Assembly (NCBI RefSeq): GCF_004210375.1
Contig: NC_134825.1
Span: forward strand, 66,517,558 to 66,581,557
DNA: 64,000 nt
Origin: Tachypleus tridentatus
Lineage: Eukaryota; Arthropoda; Merostomata; Xiphosura; Limulidae
Direction: 5' to 3'
The notes under the pieces: model-generated
The model's database searches: none
Seen by the model: the letters and a program-made list of their open reading frames with translations, nothing else
Told to the model about the DNA's origin: nothing
Program-made: the position numbers and the translations under genes
In this document: one piece after another, positions 13,186 to 26,300 of the stretch
How the letters are laid out: every line of letters begins with the position of its first letter
Numbering within the stretch: the first letter of the stretch is position 1

Positions 13186-13926
13186 TGTAAAAGAAGCAAC
13201 TCTTTTAACCCTAAAATAGCAGACGGAATCTGTAGTCAATCATGTTTGGTTTTAATTGCATTTTTACAATTTTTAAACTACTCGCCCATTAAAATTATTA
13301 TCGTCTCATGGCTGTTGGTTACGAGTCCTTAATTACACAAGCCACGTGGACATGAATGAAATACCATCAATACTGGAGTTAAATCCAACACATACTATTG
13401 GTGGTTCTTTGTGTTGTACCATAAAATGCATGATTTTCTGTCGTTAGTTCAGAGTGGTTTAACAGGGAAAGATGTTAAGTTTTTCATTACGATACTGTGC
13501 GAACCCTAGCTATAGTGAACGGTATAAAACTTGCCAGTAGAATAAGGTTACGTATTTCCAAAACCTTAGCCCTCTCGTGTGAACAACAGAGTTGAGTTGT
13601 GGTAACGTAATCTAAAATGCAACTATTCTTATAATAAACGCATTATGTATTATACAATTTGCTCATCTATGATGATTTCTGAAAAACGACTCGGATTAAA
13701 ATAAAAAAATATTTACTTATTTATTCGCAAAACAATACCTTCTTGTTATTACCAAAATTCAAATAATCTCAAACTATAGCTCGACTCCAAGAAGTTATTC
13801 TGGAAGATAAATATATCAATACCGTTGTGAGAATTTCCCGTAATAGTAAGACTATTAAAAATAATAAATATAGAACTAGGTTTGTTTTAACATGAAATAG
13901 TCCGAATTAATACAGAAAAAAAAACT

Positions 13927-13932
13927 TTTATT
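13927..13932 (-). terminator. Candidate EFHD2 poly(A) signal
   Basis: AATAAA on the minus strand about 300 nt downstream of the EFHD2 stop. The region is AT-rich, so chance hexamers are common and other copies lie further downstream. Confidence 0.25.
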
Positions 13933-14228
13933 TAAAAGTTTTCTTGATAAAAATGTAACTATATCTAAAGAAGTTAAACGGGTTAAAATCTAACGAAACG
14001 TACAGAGAAGTTACACACATTAAAATTGCTTACACGTTTGTTAAAAACTTCCATAGTTTATACTGTTATAAAACCTTCTTTAATATAATGTCATAAATTG
14101 TTTTGATTATAATTTATCAGTCTTAAAATCAATCACTGTTTTAATTTAGTTTTAGAACGAGACTTGAGGAATTATAAAAGCTTAATTTTAGTTCAACAGA
14201 TGACGCTACTTCCACTAGTATGTGTTGA

Positions 14229-14360
14229 CTATGCTGCAGTATCTTGGAAAAACTGAGCTTTATGGCGGAATGCTGCTTTTCGCTGTTTTCGTTCTTCCTC
14301 AACATGTCTTCTTTCTTCTCGTTCTACTTTAATTTCTTCTTCGAAAATTTTATTTCTCTT
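14229..14360 (-). CDS. EFHD2: EFHD2 exon 4 (C-terminal coiled-coil helix, stop)
   Basis: 132 nt: 43 codons plus a TAG stop at 14231-14229. The acceptor is AAAAACAG. The encoded tail is highly charged (FEEEIKVEREERR, then EEERKQRKAAF) and should form the C-terminal coiled coil typical of swiprosins. The tail ends QFFQDTAA. This exon is too short and too charged to be noticed from open-frame length alone; it was found from family similarity and splice-phase agreement with exon 3. Confidence 0.92.
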   Translation of the reverse strand, partial: KRNKIFEEEIKVEREERRHVEEERKQRKAAFRHKAQFFQDTAA

Positions 14361-17300
14361 CTGTTTTTCTATCTAATAAAGCATGATTTATGTTTTGTTA
14401 TGCAAATATCTCTAATTTTACTCTCTTCTTCATGCAGTTAATATTGATATTTGAATACTATTCGGTCCAAAAAGGCTTCCGTTAATATAATTTTCTATAA
14501 TACTTTTCTAATAGATCAGTTTTGTAAATAAACAACTAAAAAACTATCAGAGAATAACTAAATATTTACTTTTGTACTTAATAGGTTCTCTTAAGAATAT
14601 ATACAATATAACACAGACACACACAAACCAAAACAGTACAAGGGCGTTATCTTACAGCAGAATTGGTCCATGCCAGTTCACCAACAATGGCTGTTTGGTG
14701 GTTAATTTTCGATGCATTTTATCAATCTGATGGAAGTAAGATCGTGCTGTAATTGTTTTACCTGGTTGGAGAAATGAGTAATGGATAATTCCCTCTACAG
14801 ACCACCATTCTGTCACCATAACATTTTACGTGTGCAAAGGCGGTTTTGGCACACGTCTTGGAGATTCACCTGCGTCTAACCATGGTCCTGATCTCTTCCG
14901 GTTGTCGTATAAGATCCACTTCACGTCGCAGGTAACGATTCGCTTCAATAATGTCTCCCTCTTGTTTCTAATCAGTCTCTATTCTTCCATCAATTTGTGC
15001 GGTATCCATTTGTCCAACCTGCAAATGTACGAACTGTTGTTTGTGGATAAGCTTCCACAGTAGCTCTTAATCTTTCTTCATTCACAAGACATTGAGGCCT
15101 TCCTCGAGAGCTCATTCTCGAGGTTCATATCTCCAGAATAAAATTTCTGTAACTAACGCTGAATATTCCATTGAGAAATAGTCACTTGTCCAAACGATAA
15201 ATTGATGTTTTTAACGGCTTCAACTGCATTTTTTTCCCAATTTTAAACTCATACAAAAAAGTAATCTCAATTCTTTTGAAAATATCTTGTATATAATTCC
15301 ACAGAAAACAAAAACAATTATAATACAACTAGATATAACAAACAAATGAAATGTACAGCATTCTCGTTAATACTCTCGTAAATGTACTGTGTCCATCTTA
15401 TCCTAATCGCGGTCGCTCTTCAACTAAGCGAAAGTCGACCATTTCATATAAAACGACCTAATGCGTTACACAAGTTATAGAATCAACTAAAAAAAATATA
15501 GTTCAATTATCACGTTAATCTTCCGTGAGAATTATACGTCATTCTAAAAAGTATTGTTTCAGAAAATATTTTATAATAATTTAAATAATTTCTTTTTTTT
15601 TTTACCTGGGCTTCAAAAAATGTCCTAGCACCACCAACACCAACTTTATCGACATCTATCTCGGCTAGATGAGATAACTCCAACAGACCGCTGTTGACCG
15701 ATAACACTCCCGCTCTCGCTCTTCGAAAAATGAGAAGAAACTATAAAAAAATTTTGAAAAAGTTAACCTTAATGTTGTAAGAAGCAGACATTTATATAAC
15801 ATGCTGTAGCATTAACATATCTTAATACAACTGAAAACGCGTCATTTCCGGACACTACACTCTCGTGTCCGATAAAAAATTTGTAAGAAAATTCTCAATT
15901 ACAGGTAAAACGAAAAGGTAAAATGCCTAATAAGAACAATCAAAATTAGATCTATCTTTTTGCCACCTTAAACCTTTCTCCTTGCATTAAATTCAGAAAA
16001 CCAGAAATGTGTGCGTGCTTTCTTATAGCAAAGCCACATCGGGCTATCTGCTGAATCCACAGAAGGGAATCTAATCCCTGATTTTAGCGTTGTAAATCCG
16101 TAGGCTTATCGCTGTACCAACGAGAAACAAACCTGCAAGTTAATAAGTTTTCGTTTCACTTACAGTTTCTGTAATAACAGAGGGACAGAGAAACAAAACT
16201 ATGAAAAAGAGGCTTTGATTACTTTTCGTATTCTAGTACGATTTTTGGACTTAATTATAAGAAGTTACATGATGAAATTTCTATTGCACAAAAAACAAGT
16301 TAAAACATCAATATATATAACAGTTAATAAGGATGATGTAGTTTCAAACTCCAACAATTGAGAGTGATGTCCAATAATATTTCTAACCATCATTTGAAAA
16401 GATCTAGTTTAGATGTATACAAATTTCACGATAACATATCTTTTGTTTCAAAGTTTAGCGCAAAGTAAAATAAAATTCGCCTGCGCGTAGTCGTCCTTAA
16501 TTTGCAAACATGTTTTTCATTAAGATATCCAGCTTTTATTTCTTCTCTTAATTAAGGAAGACAGATGCGAAGGGCTCAGAGAAATTGCATCCTTTCATCC
16601 TAAATCTAGCCTTACCAACCGCTAACTTTAATTTGATCAAATAGTGAAATTTGACTGACATTAACTGCAAACTCACAGCTCCGAAGTGCAGAGCGCGTAT
16701 TTTGCGTTAATTATGCACATGACAAAATACTGCATGTACAGTTGCGTTGTTAAACAACCAGTACCATCGTTGTATTTGACTACATATTTTCTGAAGATAA
16801 GATTTGTGAAAACTTGTGAAAATTAACACATAAGCTATGGAGATGTTCACAGAGATCATGTGTATCAAAGTTCACATGTTTTAATCATTTCTAAGCAGGG
16901 TCGGCATGGCCAGATGGTTAAGGCGCTTGAATAGTAATCTGACAGTCGTGGGTTCGCATCTCCGTTGCATCAAAATTGCTCGCCCTTTCAGCTTTGGGGG
17001 CGTTACGATGTGACGCTCAATCCCACTATACGTTGATAAAAGAGTAGCCCAAGAATTAGCGGTGGGTGATGATAGTATACGGTGGGTGGGTGATGACTAG
17101 CTGTCTTCCCTCTTGTCTTACACTGCTAAATTAAGGACGGCTAGCACAGATAGCCCTCGTGTAGCTTTGCGCAAAATTAAAAAACAAACAAAACATTTCT
17201 AAGTAAAGCTATGGGGTCAAAGCAGTTTATATTACACATTTATTTCTGCCCCAATAATTGAGACACACAGAAATTGTGTCATCGCACTTTTGTGTTCAAC

Positions 17301-20300
17301 TTGAATGTTATAAAAAAATTTAACAGTTTCATCAGCATGTATATTTGCACAGTTCTAAGGGTCAGTTTTATGTACCTTTGGAAAATATGGTTATCCGTTG
17401 TCGACCTTAAAAATAAATTCAGTTATTACAATAAAACGGCATATTCTATAACACCCTATTCGAATTTCATACTGGTAATTTTAAACGTTTTACTACTTGC
17501 GATTTCTAATGGGTAATGTTATAAACTTTGATAGAACAGACTTTACTTCACGAAAGTTTATCCGGTTATCCTTGTCCTCATCCACTTCTCTGATCATGTC
17601 TTTCAGAGCGAGGTGAGTCTGCGGTGATCCCAGCTTCTCCATCATCCTCTTCAAATCATCAAAGTCGATGTAACTGTCTCCACCAACGTCAAATCTTGAA
17701 GATAAAGAAAAAAGACGCAATTTTTTTGTAAAACACAGTCGCAAATTTTAAGAAAACTAAACCTATTGTGGTATTACAATATAATCTATTATTACTATCC
17801 CTTTCTTCAAGACTATAGAGTACATTTCCAACTGCAGTCTTTAAAATAAAAAGTTACCAACGATTAAATTGTACTATCTCATTAAAATACATGAACCCAA
17901 TTGTTGATAATATTTTCAGGTCAATGAGAACAACATAAACAAAATGGTGGACGTTTATATTTTATCTGGAGAGGGTGCTGTCGTACAGATCTTCATATTA
18001 AAATAAGACGATTACGAAAAGTTATTGTACCATGACTGACTACTATCTATAAGAAAATTTAATATAGTTTATTATATTCCAATATTTTTACTTTTAACAA
18101 GATTATTTCTGAAAAGAAAAAGTAGTTTTATATATATATGCTACTGGAACATGACGAAATTTCTTCACCTTACAAATTCCATAATCCACAGACTTGAATG
18201 TTCAAACTAGTCTTAGTAAAAAGACATTTTTATCTGTATTTCGTGATAAACTAAGCGAGTCATGTTGATGGCGTTGATATACAGGGGTCAAATACCACAG
18301 AACCTGTGCGGGCATGATGAGGAAAACCAGCATGGGCTATTTAAGGATTTTCACGCATGAGGCTTCTTTTTTTTTTTACCTGTTCTATAAATTATAAAGT
18401 GAAGTTAATTTTATCTTGAGCTACATTGTGGTCACTGAATGATCACATTTTCTTTTCAATTGTCTTACTATTCACTTTATGTCTTGGAGTTTTCTTTATG
18501 ATTACATATAACAAACCAAATCTGCCCTTGTTTGTACCAAAGATATAAAACAGTAACCTGAACTAAATTAATTAATTAATTCAACAAGAATTTTCTCGGT
18601 AAGTTAGTTTTCAACATGTTAATCCGGGTAGGTGGGGATGGGAAACCTACTAACTCTCTAAAGGCTTAATTACACACAAATTTTAAACTGTACGACTCCC
18701 CAGAATTTCAGTACACTACCTTACTCAAGCACGTTGTATAAGATGTACTATACTCAAGAACTTTGAATTCTATATTCGCGAATATACAACTGGCTGAAAC
18801 TAGCACACGTTTGGGACATCATGTAGACAGAAGTTGTTACTTCTATCCATAACTGACCCGGCATGGTCAAATGGTTAAAGCACTCGATTCCTAATCCGAG
18901 GGTCGCGGGTTCGAATTCCCGTCACACCAAACATACTCACACTTTTAACAGTGAGGGTGTTATAATATGACAGTCAATCCCCCTATTCGTTGGTAAAAGA
19001 GTAGCCCAAGAGTTGACGGTGGGTGGTGATGACTAACTGCCTTCCCTCTAGTCTTACACCGCTAAATTAGGGATGGCCAGCGCAGATAGCCCTCGTGTAG
19101 CTTTGCGCGAAATCCAAAAGAAACCAAACCTACCCATAACAGATTTTAAAAAATGAAATAAAAACTAACTAGTTAAACTATAAATAGTCTGCATGACATG
19201 ACACTTTAAGACAGTAATCTTTGTAAAAATGATGAAGTTAAAAATTCTAAATGGATAATTCGCATTTTAAAAGACACGAGCTCTATAAATTTCTTCTTTC
19301 TGTCATGATTAGTTCCAACAGATTACAGAAGTTGTTATATACGTAAATAATACATCGTATGAGAATAAGGACAATATACAGTAATATGTATGACATTACT
19401 GAAATGGGTGTTAAATTATCTAAACTGTCACGTTTAACACTAGAAAATACAAAATAGATAAGAAAGAGAGAAGGTAACCAACGTTCCAGCCAAGGGATAT
19501 TAATCGTCTAAACTACATCTGTTTATTACGTGTTATACAACTAGGCCTATTGTTCGAATATTAACACCTCTTTAAAACTTCCATCCTCAGAATGGCTTCC
19601 TTTGTTGACCTCTGAATTTATAAACAAGTTAAACCAAGCTTTTTTTGGAATTATTTATGACTATTATTATTAACATCTAACTTTTCTTCATCTAGTCTGC
19701 AAACTTTCTATATTTTAAAACTTTTCCTCGTAATTTCACCTTTCAGTGTTTTAATATCTTATTTCTCTCTTGTAGCCTTATTACTTTCTAACTTATCGTT
19801 CTCTGTTTATAATAATATCTTTCTTAACACTTCACTACATGTTACTTGCAGTTCTGCATCTTTGTTATCTTTCTTAACACTTCAATACATGTTACTTGCA
19901 GTTCTGCATCTTTGTTATCTTTCTTAACACTTCAATACATGTTACTTGCAGTTCCGCATCTTTGTTATCTTTCTTAACACTTCAATACATGTTACTTGGA
20001 GTTCTACATCTTTGTTATCTTTCTTAACACTTCAATACATGTTACTTGAAATTCTGCTTCTTTGTTAACTTTCTTAACACTTCAATATATGTTACTTGGA
20101 GATCTGCATCTTTGTTATCTTTCTTAACACTTCAATACATGTTACTTGGAGTTCTGCACCTTTGTTATCTTTCTTAACACTTCAATACATGTTAGTTGGA
20201 GTTCTGCACCTTTGTTATCTTTCTTAACACTTCAATACATGTTACTTGGAGTTCTGCATCTTTGTTACCTTTCTTAACACTTCAATACTTGTTACTTGCA

Positions 20301-23300
20301 GTTCTGCATCTTTGTTATCTTTCTTAACACTTCAATACATGTTACTTGGAGTTCTGCACCTTTGTTATCTTTCTTAACACTTCAATACATGTTACTTGCA
20401 GTTCTGCATCTTTGTTATCTTTCTTAACACTTCAATACATGTTACTTGGAGTTCTACATCTTTGTTATCTTTCTTAACACTTCAATACATGTTACTTGAA
20501 ATTCTGCTTCTTTGCTAACTTTCTTAACACTTCAATACATGTTACTTGGAGATCTGCATCTTTGTTATCTTTCTTAACACTTCAATACATGTTACTTGGA
20601 GTTCTGCATCTTTGTTATCTTTCTTAACACTTCAATACATGTTACTTGGAGTTCTGCACCTTTGTTATCTTTCTTAACACTTCAATACATGTTACTTGGA
20701 GTTCTGCATCTTTGTTATCTTTCTTAACACTTCAATACATGTTACTTGGAGTTCTGCACCTTTGTTATCTTTCTTAACACTTCAATACATGTTACTTGCA
20801 GTTCTGCATCTTTGTTATCTTTCGCCTCATTTTCTTGATTTTTCTATTTTCTTGATTTTTCTATTTTCTTGATTTTTCCTCTATCTGTCTATCATCTCAT
20901 TTCTCTTTACCTTTCTGCCCATTGTTTTAAAAATGTTCTTCATTATTCCAATCACAAACTGCTCATCTCTTTTACTTTTCCCCATCTTTCCTCAGTTTTG
21001 ATTAAACCAATACCAAGAAAGGTTAATGTGGACGTGGCAGTTCTCCTGTTTCTAAAGTTGTTGATGCTTTCCATTAGCGGCCTTGTTTAAAATTACTTTA
21101 TAAACACATCACCTTATCAAGTGAGAAACAAACACAGCACTCGGCTCCCACAGAAATCATAAGTTGACCAAGGACGTCGTATGAAAGTGTCCTTTATTCA
21201 CAATACTGAATAAGACACAAAATGAAAAGATTGTAGTATTTAATTAGTTTTAAATTGCCATTAATTAAATATGTTACTGAACGTCCTCACCACCTAATTA
21301 ATCCTACTAACAAAAATAATTCGTGGCGTTAAGTTTGTCAATGTATAGTTGTTGTGAATCGACCCCAATAACCTATACACGTAAACACGCCCCTTAAACA
21401 CAAAATTCTTTAATTTGCAGTTACTTGCTTACGCGCATGTTTCATCTATTCACTATTTACTTCGATCCTTAAGTGATGGATTTGGCAAAGTGTTGAAATT
21501 GCACAGAAGTCACTGAAATCAGAATTCCTTAACCGTAAAAGAGTAAAGTAATTAGGGTTACAGTTGAGCAGTTACTTACGAAAAACACAAGAAAACAACA
21601 ATTAAGGTAAAATATCAGCTAGAAATGTACAGTTGAAGGCCTACTTTAAGGCTTAACAAATAAAGTTATTAAAAGAAGATTGAAAAGGCCGGACGTCACG
21701 TTATTCCTTTATTTTCAGTATTTTCGCCTCGGTGGACTCAGCAGATAGCCTAACGTGGCGTTGCTATAAGAAAAACATACACTCACACTTCATCTCCTTG
21801 ATTATCTCAAAATTCTTTTTTCTTTTTTTGTCTTGTTTAATATAAAATGACACCACTATTTACGTTCCACTTAAGAAGCCAAACGTAAAACTAATTTAAA
21901 AGCTATTTGCCAAGTGTACAAGAGAATAAAAACCAGCTTTATGAACTTCCTTACTTTAATAACAAACCCTGATACAACGTTTTTGTCTTGACTTAAGCAC
22001 TCGGGGAGAAAAACTCCACACTGAAACCACTATAGGCGACCAATAGTTTCATGCTTGGTTTACCTCCTCAGAACAGAAACAACTACGAAAGACTGGTAAT
22101 AGTGAAATCAACGAGCATGGGATTTAAATAATTTTCGGTGCTGAATAAGACTCAAAATTTTCTTTGACATGTGTATTATTAATAAAGTAGGCGAACGTTT
22201 TAATGTGCATTATTTAAAACGGCAGTACAAACATCATGTATCAAAGGACTGTAGCCATGAAATCACGTGAGCTTAATTTTTTTCACTTTTTGTAGTATAA
22301 CGATATCGTACAGTGACGGGCCCGGCATGGCTATGTGGTTAACCCGCTCGAATCTTAATCTGAGAGTCGCAGGTTCGAATCCCTATCATACTAAACATAC
22401 TCGCCTTTCAGTCGTGGGGGCATCATGTGACGGTCAGTCCCACTATTCGTTGCTAAAAGACTAGCCCAAGAGTTGGCGGGGGATGGTGATGGCTACCTAC
22501 CTTCCCTCTAGTCTTACACTGCTAATTTAAGGATGGCTAGCGCAGATAGCTTTCGTGTAGCTTTGCGAGAAATTCAAAGCCAAACAAACGTACAGTGACG
22601 ACGCTGAAGGACTTATTTTCCGTATAGTGTCATTTCCGCATGCCTTGCGCGCAAAGACATTTTACATAGCAAACGCTGAAGTGTACGAAAAAGACACCCC
22701 ATATTTCATATTTAGCTTAAATAATACTTGCTACATTAAACAAGCGTTAATAATGTTTCTAAATTAAAATGATTGTTGCACAGGTCGCTTATTTTATTTT
22801 AAGTTGAAACAACTCGTCTCTGGGACGTTCGTGGACCTGACAATTGCGTTTTTCAATGCTTTCATACGAAAGGAATGTCTTGCGCAATAGACTAAAAAAT
22901 CAAAATCCCTGTGAATCCTAAACTCAGTACATTCACTCGATTTATCTCATAAACAAAATGCATAATATCTAAATACATCACGGTGAAGAATGCACAGTAC
23001 TGGTCATTACAACTATTTTAGCTTTCTAGAGTTTTCAATCTATTTAAAATACGCTTGATATATTGAGGAAGCCTAGTAGGAAGAGATATAGCTTTAGTAG
23101 AGTTACAAAAGAACATGGGTATTTTCATTCATGGTGTGTCCTTTTCAATTTTAAGAGTCGACGGCTGTAATTCTCAGTTTTTCTATAGTTCTCACTGTCG
23201 GTTCAAACTTCCTAACTCGGGCTTCTAATCCCTAATCCATCTTCATCAAGCCAAATGAGTCTGCCTGCTGTTAGATTCTCTTTCAATTTTACCCATCACA

Positions 23301-26300
23301 ATCTATGCTAACCTTCCCTAAAGTCCGAGTACATGCCCAAAGTAGCGCGTCTTCTTCTTACATATGTCCAGCGCGGCATGGCCAGGTGGGTTAAGGCGTT
23401 CGACTCGTAATCTGAGGGTCGCAGGTTCGAATCCCCGTAGCACCAAACACACTCGTCCTTTCAGCCGTGGGGGTGTTATAATGTTACGGTCAGTCCCACT
23501 ATTCGTTGGTAAAAGAGTAGCCCAAGAGTTGGCAGTGGGTGGTGATGACTTGCTGCGTTCCCTCTAGTCTTACACTGCTAAATTAGGGACGGCTGGCACA
23601 GACAGCACTCGTTTAGCTTTGCGCGAAATTCAAAAAACAAACATATGTCCAGCTATTGTTTTATCCCTTTTTTTTTGCACATTGTAGTATTTCCCTAGTA
23701 GTTTTCCTTCTGTGTAAGTTGTCTTCGTTACAGTATTTTTCAGTTCGAACATCGTATTACATAACGTACTATCAATATTCACTTTCCACCTCATGAACTT
23801 TGAGCTGGTATAAATAGTTTTTAACATATCGTTGTTGCAAATTTCAATATGAATTTCTTGCATCATCCTTTTTCTTTCATTGTAGATCAACACAAAAAAC
23901 AGTAAGTACATAAAGACGGAAAATACTCCACGTTGACGATACACGTACACAAACTGTCAACAATTTTATATGCAAAAACGGCTCGTTTGGGTTGAGAAAA
24001 TATTTTACATAGAAGAGCGAACAACGTTTCGACCTTCTTCGGTCATCGTCAGGTTCACGATGACAAACTGTCAACAACCTAACCAAAGTAACTGGTTATC
24101 GACCTACTAAAGACAAGTTTACCACAATACTTATTTCCCAACTACAAGTTTTAATTCTAGTTGTAACCTATTAAGAACCGGCTGTTTATGACATTTGTTT
24201 CCTCTGTTTGCTATATTATTTAATTGGATTTGTGAATACAGCTTATAATAAGCACATGTGATAGCTCTCCTCCGCCAAAAGAAAATGGCTTGTAGCCTTT
24301 TATTTTTATGTTTACTAAAATGACCTTTCTAAGAACTCCGTCTTCCCCATATAAAGGATCTGGTAAATTCGTTAGTACATTGGAATATTCTATCTCTTCA
24401 ACATGCCACCTTTTAATCATGGAATCCTGAAATAGTTTATTGAATTGGTCATAAAATGTTTTATTACTTAATAAATTGAACTCAAAATCGTTAAATCAAA
24501 CTAAAGTTACTTTCTGGTTTGGTCAAATGTTCAACATTTTACTACAGCTCAAATTTAGATAAATGATCGATATAAAAATCTTCTTTTAGGCAACAAATAA
24601 AAAGCAAGGAAATAGTTGTTAGCTACGTTTCACTCTCAAAAGACAAAAAATCAAATATCCGACGGTGGATAATACGACCAAAAATGTTTTTTATTTTCTT
24701 TTTTTACCAGATTTAGCCTCTGGTCCTAAGTTTTTTGTCACCGAAGTAAAACCAATCAGCCAAAATCAGATATTTACAAGATAACATGACACCCCACACC
24801 CTCTATAATGTACAAGCTAATAAAGCAATCTAAGTATGTTACATCCCAGAACAGTGGACAAACGTCAACGACTGTCGCGCGAGATTGTGTGTTGATATTA
24901 CATATTAGTGGAAGTGCGTTATTAATAATAAACCAAATTAAATCTGTAATTTAAAATTTTCAATTATCAATTTGGGCCTGGCATGTCCAACTGGTTTAGG
25001 GCGTTCGACTCAAAATCTGCGAATTCAGATCCCTGTAACTGAAGCTGGTTTTATATGGTTACAGAGCGAGGTAGTCAGTCAGATGAACAATTCTTGACTC
25101 ACACAACTGTCTGCTGACCCCAAACTAGTTGGTATTAAGGTCGTAAAGAAAACCTAAATAAATAAATGACCACTTTTAAGTAAAAGGTTGAAGTGTCTAA
25201 CCAGGATGCCACATCACCTCCTATCTAGTTTGTCCCCGAGGGTATAAGAAGGATTTCACATCATTTCCTATCTAGCTTGCTCCCGAGGGTATAGGAAGGA
25301 TGCCACATCATCTCCTATCTAGCTTGTTCCCAAGGGTATAGAAAAAATGCTATATCATCCCATTTTTAGCTTGTTCCCGAGGGTATAGGAATGCCACATC
25401 ATCTCCTATCTAGCTTGTTCCCAAGGGTATAGAAAAAATGCTATATCATCCCATTTTTAGCTTGTTCCCGAGGGTATAGGAAGAATGCTATATTATCCCT
25501 TATCTAGCTTGTTCTTGAGGGTATAGGAAGGATGCCACATCATCTCCTATCTAGCTTGTTCCCGAAGGTTTAACAAGGATGCCACATAATCTCATGTCTA
25601 ACTTGTTCCGAAATAAATCAAGTCTACAGACAAACTAACCTCGCTTGATATTATTTGTCTGTTAACAAATGTGCCGGATAACTGTCGCTCAGTTGTTTAG
25701 AAAGTAGATAAGTAAACAAGTTTCCGTTAGGAGTGATATTTTTTCAAATGTTTGTTTTTTGCAAAGCACAAAACTACACAATGGGATGTACCTGGTAGTG
25801 CGGATATAGAAACTCGGTGTTTGCTATACCACCCTTCAGACTTACCGCTAAACAAGTGAAGGAGTTTGAAAACGACCCGTGAGCGTACTAGAAGGCATAT
25901 TTTAGAGCTGTGAATATATTCTATAAACAAGTGCATTAAACACGTTATGTGCTTAAGATGTGTAGACGACACGTTACTGGTGTGGTGGAATAGTAATGCA
26001 CGTAATGAAGTTTGAAGGGCGTCTTAATTTAGTTAGTCCTACTAATCAGTTTAAGCTGGAGATTAAAAAGTGGATACGTGAAATTTTCAAAGAGATAAAG
26101 GGTTTCTTCTCCAGGTCGATTTATAGAAAACTAGTTGCGGTAACCGTTTCGCAACACCGCAGATCGCGTTACCTGTGACCACAAAATATTATCCGCCTTT
26201 TCCGCGTTTATATTTTAAACACTAAATATTTGTGCTTATGGTTGCGATTTAAGTTCACTTTCCTCAAACATGTAACATAGGAGAGAAGATATTGTCCTGA

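Larger units (their letters stand above)
1..14228. other. Gene-poor flank downstream of EFHD2
   Basis: No exon with family support was found. The sequence is a mosaic of SINEs, hammerhead-bearing Penelope fragments and microsatellites (listed separately) in otherwise unique AT-rich DNA with normal CpG content. Short open frames here fall within repeats or have no recognisable composition. Stretches such as 961-2146, 3542-5150, 6282-7550, 7710-9015, 9435-10230 and 11435-12190 show nothing else identifiable. Confidence 0.6.

Noticed and set aside
14244..14441. Plus-strand Phe-rich membrane protein
   Set aside because: It is the complement of the Glu/Arg-rich EFHD2 exon 4.
17274..17516. 80-codon plus-strand protein beside EFHD2 exon 2
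   Set aside because: Hydrophobic chance frame in intron sequence without any family feature.
18854..18930. tRNA gene
   Set aside because: A and B boxes are present, but the acceptor stem does not pair and the segment is the head of a full-length SINE with body and tail. The same holds for the other heads.
19821..20820. CRISPR-like array
   Set aside because: Regular 50-bp period, but no distinct spacers; every unit is the same sequence along its whole length. It is a minisatellite.
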